DNA of 64,000 nucleotides, taken from NCBI GenBank assembly GCA_947501355.1, contig CANMVA010000001.1, positions 1,248,001 through 1,312,000 of the forward strand, written 5' to 3'. Positions 58,900 through 64,000 of this stretch are shown one piece after another (position 1 is the first letter of the stretch; each line of letters opens with the position of its first letter). The notes under the pieces were generated by a model, which was given only the letters and a program-made list of their open reading frames with translations, was not told the DNA's origin and searched no databases. Position numbers and translations under genes: made by a program. The stretch is from an uncultured Paracoccaceae bacterium. GTDB taxonomy: Bacteria > Pseudomonadota > Alphaproteobacteria > Rhodobacterales > Rhodobacteraceae.

Positions 58900-61875
58900 T
58901 TATGCTGACCAGATTTTGCAGAGAGTGGCTTTCGTCTCTTGCATCTGGGTCACTGAGTCGTAGCCATAGGTCTGAGCGGTGTTCGTGCTCTCACCCAACA
59001 CATAGGGGTCTGCACCGTCGGGGTATTTATCCCGCTGGTCGACACCTTCAAAGTGGCCGCCAAAGTGGAAGGGCATGAACGCAACACCTGCGCCCACCCG
59101 TTCGGTGACCATGGCCATCACTTTGACCTTGCCGCCTTCGGGGCCTTCCACCCAGACCTGCGCACCGTCCCGCACACCAAGATTGTTGGCGTCACGCGGG
59201 TTGATCTCGACGAACATGTCCTGCTGAAGCTCAGCGAGCCACGGGTTGGACCGGGTTTCATCCCCACCACCTTCATATTCGACCAGACGACCGGACGTCA
59301 GGACCATGGGATAGTCCTTGGAGAAGTCGTTCTTCTGGATCGACGCGTACATGGTCGGCAGACGGTAGAATTTCCGGTCCTCATAGGTCGGATAGTCTGC
59401 CACCAGATCGCGGCGGTTCGAATACAGAGGCTCGCGGTGCACAGGCACCGGATCGGGGAAGGTCCACACAACCGCGCGGGCCTTGGCGTTGCCGAACGGC
59501 GCACATTCATGCGCAATAGCAACCCGCTGGATACCGCCTGACAGGTCGGTCTTCCAGTTCACCTTGGCCACCTTGTCGTCGTAGTCGGACGGGAAGGGCG
59601 ACATGCCCGCCTCGCCAACTTCGTCCTGACCTTTCTGGAATTCGGGAATCCCCGCAGCGCGCGCGATGGCGGCCTTTTCCTGATCGGTCAGTTCGGTGTG
59701 CCAGCCCAGATCCTTCAGCATCTGATAGGTGAACTCAGGATAACCGTCCTGAATGTCCGATCCTTTGCTGTAGACCCCTTCGGCCAGAAGGTTGTCACCG
59801 TCTCGCTCAACACCGAAGCGCGCACGGAAGGTGAGACCCCCCTCGGACACGGGCTTCGACATATCATAGAGGTTCGGCGTGCCCGGGTGGTTCATCTCAG
59901 GCGTGCCCCAGCAAGGCCATGGCATCCCGTAATAATCCCCGTCAGCAGGGCCACCGATGGCTTGCAGCGTGGTTCTGTCGAACGTGTGCTGGTTGGCCAT
60001 GTGCAGCTTGATCCGCTCTGGCGATTGGCCGGTGTAGCCCACCGTCCACATGCCCGCGTTGAACTCACGCGTGACACTTTCGATGTTGGGCGTCTCGTCG
60101 TCTTCCATTTCGATATTGCGGAACAGACGATCGGCAAAACCGAACTTGTTGGCCAGCTTGGCGATGATGACGTGATCGGGCTTGGACTCAAAGAGCGGGT
60201 CCATGATCTTGTCGCGCCACTGGATCGACCGGTTCGACGCGGTGACAGAGCCGCGCGTCTCGAACTGTGTCGCTGCGGGCAGCAGATAGACACCATCCGT
60301 GCGGTCATGCAGGACAGCCGACACGGTCGGGAACGGGTCGATCACGACCAGCATGTCCAGCTTTTCCATCGCGGTCTTCATCTCTTTCATCCGCGTTTGC
60401 GAATTAGGAGCGTGACCCCACAGAACCATGGCCCGCACATTGTTGGGCTGATCCATGTTGTCGGCATCTTCAAGAATACCGTCGATCCAACGCGACACAG
60501 GAATGCCCGTCAGGTTCATCAGGTTCTTGTCCTTGCCATCGGCACCCTTCACGGTCTCGAACTGACCTTTCAGCCAATCCAGATCCTCGTTCCAGACACG
60601 CGCCCAGTGGGCCCATGACCCGGCAGCCAGACCGTAATAGCCGGGCAGGGTGTGGGACAGGACGCCAAGGTCCGTGGCGCCTTGCACGTTGTCGTGGCCG
60701 CGGAAGATGTTGGTGCCGCCGCCTTCGGTTCCCATGTTGCCAAGGGCCAGCTGCAGGATGCAGTAGGCACGGGTGTTGTTGTTGCCCGTGGTGTGCTGCG
60801 TGCCACCCATGCACCAGATCACGGTGCCGGGGCGGTTGTTGGCCAGTGTCCGGGCCACGCGCTTGAGCTGCGAGCCGGGCACATCCGTGACGCGCTCAAC
60901 TTCTTCGGGCGTCCACTTGGCGACCTCTTCCTTAATCTGGTCCATGCCCCAGACACGGGTGCGGATGAACTCTTTGTCTTCCCAGCCATTGTCGAAGAGA
61001 TGCCAAAGGATACCCCAGACCAGAGCGACGTCAGACCCCGGACGCAGACGCACATACTCGTCCGCATGGGCGGCTGTGCGCGTAAAGCGCGGGTCGCACA
61101 CGATGACGGGAGCGTTGTTCTGCTCTTTCGCCTTCAGCAGGTGCAGCAGCGAGACAGGGTGTGCCTCAGCCGGGTTGCCGCCGATGATGAAAATCGCCTT
61201 GGAGTTATGGATATCGTTGTAGCTGTTGGTCATGGCGCCGTAGCCCCATGTGTTCGCAACACCCGCAACCGTGGTGGAGTGGCAGATACGTGCCTGGTGA
61301 TCCACGTTGTTCGTGCCCCAATAGGCAGCAAACTTGCGGAACAGATACGCCTGCTCGTTATTGTGCTTGGCCGATCCCAGCCAATAGACACTGTCAGGGC
61401 CGCTTTCTTCGCGGATCTGCATCATCTGGTCGCCGACCTCATCAATGGCCTGCTCCCACGAGATGCGCTTCCACTCACCGCCCTCTTTCTTCATCGGGTA
61501 TTTCAGACGGCGCTCGCCATGGGCGTGCTCGCGGACCGAGGCCCCTTTGGCGCAATGCGCACCAAGGTTGAAGGGGCTGTCCCAGCCGGGCTCTTGCCCT
61601 GTCCAGACACCGTTGGACACTTCTGCCACGACCGTACAACCGACCGAGCAGTGTGTGCATACTGATTTCACCAAATCCACCGCCCCGTTGACAGCACCCG
61701 CTGCCGAGGCTTGTGTCACCGTGCCGCCCGTTGCGCTGATCGCGGCAAGGCCACCAATGGCCAGACCCGATCCGCGCAGGAAAGTGCGGCGGTCCACTGA
61801 TTTCTCAGCGGCTTGTGACAGGATACTTGTCCGCTGGGAGCGTCGCGCAACCCCGTTGGTCTTTTTCCTAAGCAT
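58900..61875 (-). CDS. fdhA: Formate dehydrogenase subunit alpha, molybdopterin (991 aa)
   Basis: Catalytic subunit oxidising formate to CO2 in the periplasm. The Tat signal is DRRTFLRGSG (Arg29-Arg30). One [4Fe-4S] cluster is bound by Cys73, 76, 80 and 108 (CTHCSVGC ... HCAKG), and the Mo/W ligand is Cys198 in ARICHSTTVAGV, a cysteine instead of selenocysteine. GGGAG precedes ATG 61875. The length is near that of FdnG-type enzymes. It follows the Tat peptide gene by 102 bp and is first of the catalytic set. The metal could be tungsten or molybdenum. Confidence 0.97.
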   Translation of the reverse strand: MLRKKTNGVARRSQRTSILSQAAEKSVDRRTFLRGSGLAIGGLAAISATGGTVTQASAAGAVNGAVDLVKSVCTHCSVGCTVVAEVSNGVWTGQEPGWDSPFNLGAHCAKGASVREHAHGERRLKYPMKKEGGEWKRISWEQAIDEVGDQMMQIREESGPDSVYWLGSAKHNNEQAYLFRKFAAYWGTNNVDHQARICHSTTVAGVANTWGYGAMTNSYNDIHNSKAIFIIGGNPAEAHPVSLLHLLKAKEQNNAPVIVCDPRFTRTAAHADEYVRLRPGSDVALVWGILWHLFDNGWEDKEFIRTRVWGMDQIKEEVAKWTPEEVERVTDVPGSQLKRVARTLANNRPGTVIWCMGGTQHTTGNNNTRAYCILQLALGNMGTEGGGTNIFRGHDNVQGATDLGVLSHTLPGYYGLAAGSWAHWARVWNEDLDWLKGQFETVKGADGKDKNLMNLTGIPVSRWIDGILEDADNMDQPNNVRAMVLWGHAPNSQTRMKEMKTAMEKLDMLVVIDPFPTVSAVLHDRTDGVYLLPAATQFETRGSVTASNRSIQWRDKIMDPLFESKPDHVIIAKLANKFGFADRLFRNIEMEDDETPNIESVTREFNAGMWTVGYTGQSPERIKLHMANQHTFDRTTLQAIGGPADGDYYGMPWPCWGTPEMNHPGTPNLYDMSKPVSEGGLTFRARFGVERDGDNLLAEGVYSKGSDIQDGYPEFTYQMLKDLGWHTELTDQEKAAIARAAGIPEFQKGQDEVGEAGMSPFPSDYDDKVAKVNWKTDLSGGIQRVAIAHECAPFGNAKARAVVWTFPDPVPVHREPLYSNRRDLVADYPTYEDRKFYRLPTMYASIQKNDFSKDYPMVLTSGRLVEYEGGGDETRSNPWLAELQQDMFVEINPRDANNLGVRDGAQVWVEGPEGGKVKVMAMVTERVGAGVAFMPFHFGGHFEGVDQRDKYPDGADPYVLGESTNTAQTYGYDSVTQMQETKATLCKIWSA

Positions 61876-61977
61876 TTCAATTCTCCCTTGCTGGCTCGCA
61901 ACTGGCAAGCTCGCGGGGTTTCCATTTCCGACAGTCGGGCGTCACGCAACCAGTCGCCGGGGTCTTGTAACGGCGTC

Positions 61978-62169
61978 CTAGAAGCGGGCGCTGTCGAGAT
62001 AGGCCCGCGTATGGGCAGTGTCCTGAATCTTGTCGCTCGACAGATCAGGCTGACTTGCTTCGGCTTGCGTGGCACTAGTGGCGGCCACAATAGCAACCGC
62101 AGGGGCTGCGGTGCCTGCGAGCTTCAGGAAGTCGCGGCGGCTTGCGCCATCGTCAGTCTTCTTGCTCAT
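61978..62169 (-). CDS. Formate dehydrogenase region Tat-target peptide (63 aa)
   Basis: Short protein with a twin-arginine signal (ASRRDFLKLAGTAAPAVAIV) and a small polar tail, matching the 'formate dehydrogenase region TAT target' family (FdhX). It is always found beside this type of formate dehydrogenase; a role in assembly or in recruiting the chaperone is suspected. It sits between the TorD-like chaperone gene and fdhA. GGGAGGAGA lies upstream. Confidence 0.9.
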   Translation of the reverse strand: MSKKTDDGASRRDFLKLAGTAAPAVAIVAATSATQAEASQPDLSSDKIQDTAHTRAYLDSARF

Positions 62170-62223
62170 GGGATGTCTCCTCCCGTTTAAGTTAAGGTCG
62201 GTTGCCCGACCCGTTGAAGCGGA

Positions 62224-62832
62224 TCACTCCGCGATCATCCGAAAAGCCTCGCGCTCGATCTCCATGAACGACTTGCCGACAGCGCCGACAGCCGCGTAGA
62301 GAACCGAGTTCTTCGCGCCTTCCAAATCCGAATAGAAATGCCCGGCCCAAGGGCCGATATGCTTGTTAAAGAACGTCTTTTGCGCCTCAAGGCTGGCCGG
62401 CTCGCCAAAGCGCCCCGTGATCAGCCCGGCCATCATCTCCATCAGAGAGGCGATGTTGTCCTCAGGCTCATAGACGTTGTCCGCCCGCGTGATCCGCTGG
62501 GCTGACATATCGTTGCGCAGGGTCGCCAAAGGCTTCTCGTTCAGGAAGCCGGTGAGGTAGAAACTGGCATAGGGCAGCAATTCCCCGCGCCCCAACCCGA
62601 TGAAGAGCGCATTGAACTCGCTCTCGACCGCGCGCGGTTTGACTGCACGGGCCACACGGCTCAACGCACCAATCGCCTGACCCAGATCACTGTCATCGCC
62701 TGACAAGGCTGCGCATTGCTTCAACAAATCCTCATCCGCAGGGCGTGCCAGCAAGGCGGCCAGAAAATCATAAAGATCAGCGCGCAGCTGGTCTTCTTCG
62801 GCGATCTTGGTCTCTGCCATAGCGTTCGTCAT
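62224..62832 (-). CDS. TorD/DmsD-like molecular chaperone (202 aa)
   Basis: Cytoplasmic all-helical chaperone that binds the Tat signal and inserts the molybdenum cofactor into the alpha subunit before export. Family features are RADLYDFLAALLARPADEDLL at the start, ESEFNALFIGLGRGELLPYASFY in the middle, with the EPEDNIASLMEMM and FFNKHIGPWAGHFY segments later. ATG 62832 is preceded by GGAAGGG; an ATG four codons earlier is less likely. The alpha, beta and gamma genes follow downstream, as expected. Confidence 0.9.
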   Translation of the reverse strand: MTNAMAETKIAEEDQLRADLYDFLAALLARPADEDLLKQCAALSGDDSDLGQAIGALSRVARAVKPRAVESEFNALFIGLGRGELLPYASFYLTGFLNEKPLATLRNDMSAQRITRADNVYEPEDNIASLMEMMAGLITGRFGEPASLEAQKTFFNKHIGPWAGHFYSDLEGAKNSVLYAAVGAVGKSFMEIEREAFRMIAE

Positions 62833-62865
62833 GGTCCCTTCCATCCCGCTTGCACGGGTGCTGGC

Positions 62866-63483
62866 TTAGCTTTCGTCAAACGCGAACCGCATCCGGCGCT
62901 TGGCCGGGGCAGGGGTCGCATCCTCGTCTGTTTCTTCAAACTCATACGCCGGAGCAGGATCGACATCGTCCGTCTCCGCATCCGCCTCAGCCATTACCGC
63001 GATCTCCACATCGGGTGCCTGCTCAGGCGTTACGTCAATCTCATCTTCTTCGCGCGCAGCCTCGGCCTCTTTCTCGGCCGCTTGCCGCGCCATTTCCTCG
63101 ACATGCTTCATCATGCCTTTGCCGACCTGATAGGCGGTCTGCATATTCTCGATGACCTTCGCGCCATCGGTGAAATCCTCGCCGTAATCGACCAGCATAT
63201 CCACATTGGCCAACACCGGGTTCGAGCGCCATAGCACCCGCAGCGCCCGCCGCCGGATACGGTCCGGCACGGCCTTGGCCATGAAGGCGCTGAAATCGGA
63301 ACCGGGCTCAAGGCTCTCGGGGGCGGGCAAGTCCAGCTCCGCCAAAATCTCGTCATCTGACTTCTCGTCCAGCGCGCGGGCTTCCTCGGCCTCCACGGCG
63401 GCAACCTTCGCGGCCTCTTCGGCCTCCGCCTCAGCTTGCACCGACTGACGGCGGGCGGACCAGAAATTACGCTCGCGGGTCAA
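62866..63483 (-). CDS. DUF3306 domain protein (205 aa)
   Basis: Protein of family DUF3306 from the formate dehydrogenase cluster. The conserved N-terminal part (NFWSARRQSVQ, then KSDDEILAELDLPAPESLEPG and FSAFMAKAVPDRIRRRALRVLWRS, residues ~44-90) is followed by an acidic, Ala/Glu-rich tail that looks disordered and ends KRRMRFAF. The start is TTG at 63483 overlapping the DUF3305 stop by four bases (TTGA), since no ATG fits. Function is unknown; a role in handling molybdoenzyme maturation is suspected from its constant neighbourhood. Confidence 0.85.
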   Translation of the reverse strand: MTRERNFWSARRQSVQAEAEAEEAAKVAAVEAEEARALDEKSDDEILAELDLPAPESLEPGSDFSAFMAKAVPDRIRRRALRVLWRSNPVLANVDMLVDYGEDFTDGAKVIENMQTAYQVGKGMMKHVEEMARQAAEKEAEAAREEDEIDVTPEQAPDVEIAVMAEADAETDDVDPAPAYEFEETDEDATPAPAKRRMRFAFDES

Positions 63484-64000
63484 TGCATCTGCTCCCGACG
63501 GCTGGCAGGCGAGCGATAGACATCCGCCACCTGACGGATACGCGCATCGCCCTTGCCATCTTCGGCCAGATCAATCCGCTTCTTGTCGCGCCTCCGCTTC
63601 ACGAACTCTTCCTCTTCGTGATGCGCGTTGCAGAAATCTCGGATCCACGCCACGAGCCCGGCGGGCATCGGAACCTTCTCGACCAGTTCCTCGCCGCTGT
63701 CCTGATAATCCTGCGCCTCATAAGGCGAGGCCGTCACCAGCAGCGCCTCCAGCCCATCCCCCTCGTCGCGCATCACCACGTAAATCGCAGGGACGCCATC
63801 GGCGAGGCCGGTCAGATAGGCTTCGGTCTGGGTATGATGCAGCTCAAGGGGGCAGGTGGCGGCATGATATTCGACAACGTCGCCCTCACGCCGCAGCTCG
63901 GCCCATTCCGCAGGCCCGGCCCCCGGCAACACCGCAACCGCCTTCCACGACCACGCAGCCCAGCGGGTCACCCCGGGGCTTTTGCGGATAACGATCCCAA
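63480..64000 (-). CDS. DUF3305 domain protein (start outside window)
   Basis: Member of DUF3305, the usual partner of DUF3306 in formate dehydrogenase regions. The readable frame continues to the right edge with GIVIRKSPGVTRWAAWSWK, so the true start lies beyond position 64000 and the GTG at 63971 is only an internal codon. Typical parts are PYEAQDYQDSGEELVEKVPMP and the WIRDFCNAHH segment. The protein has no recognised catalytic motif. It overlaps the DUF3306 gene by 4 bp. Confidence 0.87.
   Translation of the reverse strand, partial: GIVIRKSPGVTRWAAWSWKAVAVLPGAGPAEWAELRREGDVVEYHAATCPLELHHTQTEAYLTGLADGVPAIYVVMRDEGDGLEALLVTASPYEAQDYQDSGEELVEKVPMPAGLVAWIRDFCNAHHEEEEFVKRRRDKKRIDLAEDGKGDARIRQVADVYRSPASRREQMH

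Noticed and set aside
1-64000. CRISPR arrays, insertion sequences, rRNA, riboswitches and replication origins
   Set aside because: No regularly spaced long direct repeats, transposase genes, rRNA segments, known aptamer motifs or DnaA-box clusters were recognised on either strand.

Overview
The window looks like chromosomal DNA of a marine-type Rhodobacteraceae (Roseobacter group) alphaproteobacterium. The evidence is the high G+C, the conserved block murA - DUF2948 - hisD - UPF0262 - phosphatase - infA - maf - RNase E/G - yacG, the gene transfer agent (GTA) head-spike pair, the FDH/TorD/DUF3305/DUF3306 cluster and perfect CtrA boxes. No IS element, CRISPR array or rRNA was seen, and no gene-free gap exceeds 300 bases.

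Layout. (1) 1-5 kb: a partial acyl-CoA dehydrogenase with two MerR regulators, then two coupled hotdog thioesterases and a MATE exporter. (2) 5-15 kb: arsC, pyrD, DUF952, an SRAP/YedK abasic-site protein, a small membrane protein, a family-61 glycosyltransferase, tRNA-Gly, an MsbA-like ABC exporter, an acyl-CoA synthetase, a DCC-type oxidoreductase, DUF4166 and tRNA-Thr. (3) 15-21.7 kb: the housekeeping block from murA to yacG, then tRNA-Phe. (4) 21.9-23 kb: ghsB and ghsA, the GTA head-spike fibre and base. (5) 23.2-40.9 kb: a large exopolysaccharide locus with YjbH, YjbF and YjbE-like proteins, a Wza-like exporter, a Wzc-like kinase, a priming sugar transferase, four glycosyltransferases (including the one next to manC), Wzy, Wzx, a pyruvyl transferase and ManC. 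Three of its promoter regions carry perfect TTAA-N7-TTAA CtrA boxes about 50 bp before the start codon.

(6) 41-46 kb: an alpha/beta hydrolase, a two-subunit molybdenum hydroxylase of the isoquinoline 1-oxidoreductase type, and a class IV aminotransferase. (7) 46-51 kb: a sugar ABC transporter with a D-lyxose/D-mannose isomerase. (8) 51-53 kb: an AT-rich, apparently imported pair made of a DNA methyltransferase and a PD-(D/E)XK nuclease, likely an uncharacterised type II restriction-modification system. (9) 53-55.5 kb: divergent Gfo/Idh/MocA oxidoreductase and DUF1479 oxygenase. (10) 55.6-64 kb, minus strand: the periplasmic quinone-linked formate dehydrogenase region (DUF3305, DUF3306, TorD chaperone, Tat peptide, alpha, beta and gamma subunits, a WD40-cytochrome c hybrid, and a 44-residue membrane protein).

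The most unusual points are the CtrA control of the whole polysaccharide locus, the placing of GTA head-spike genes beside it (in Rhodobacter capsulatus these spikes bind capsule and GTA is under CtrA), the AT-rich restriction pair, and the WD40-cytochrome c hybrid in the formate dehydrogenase operon. Functions come from reading motifs and recalling families; no database search was run.
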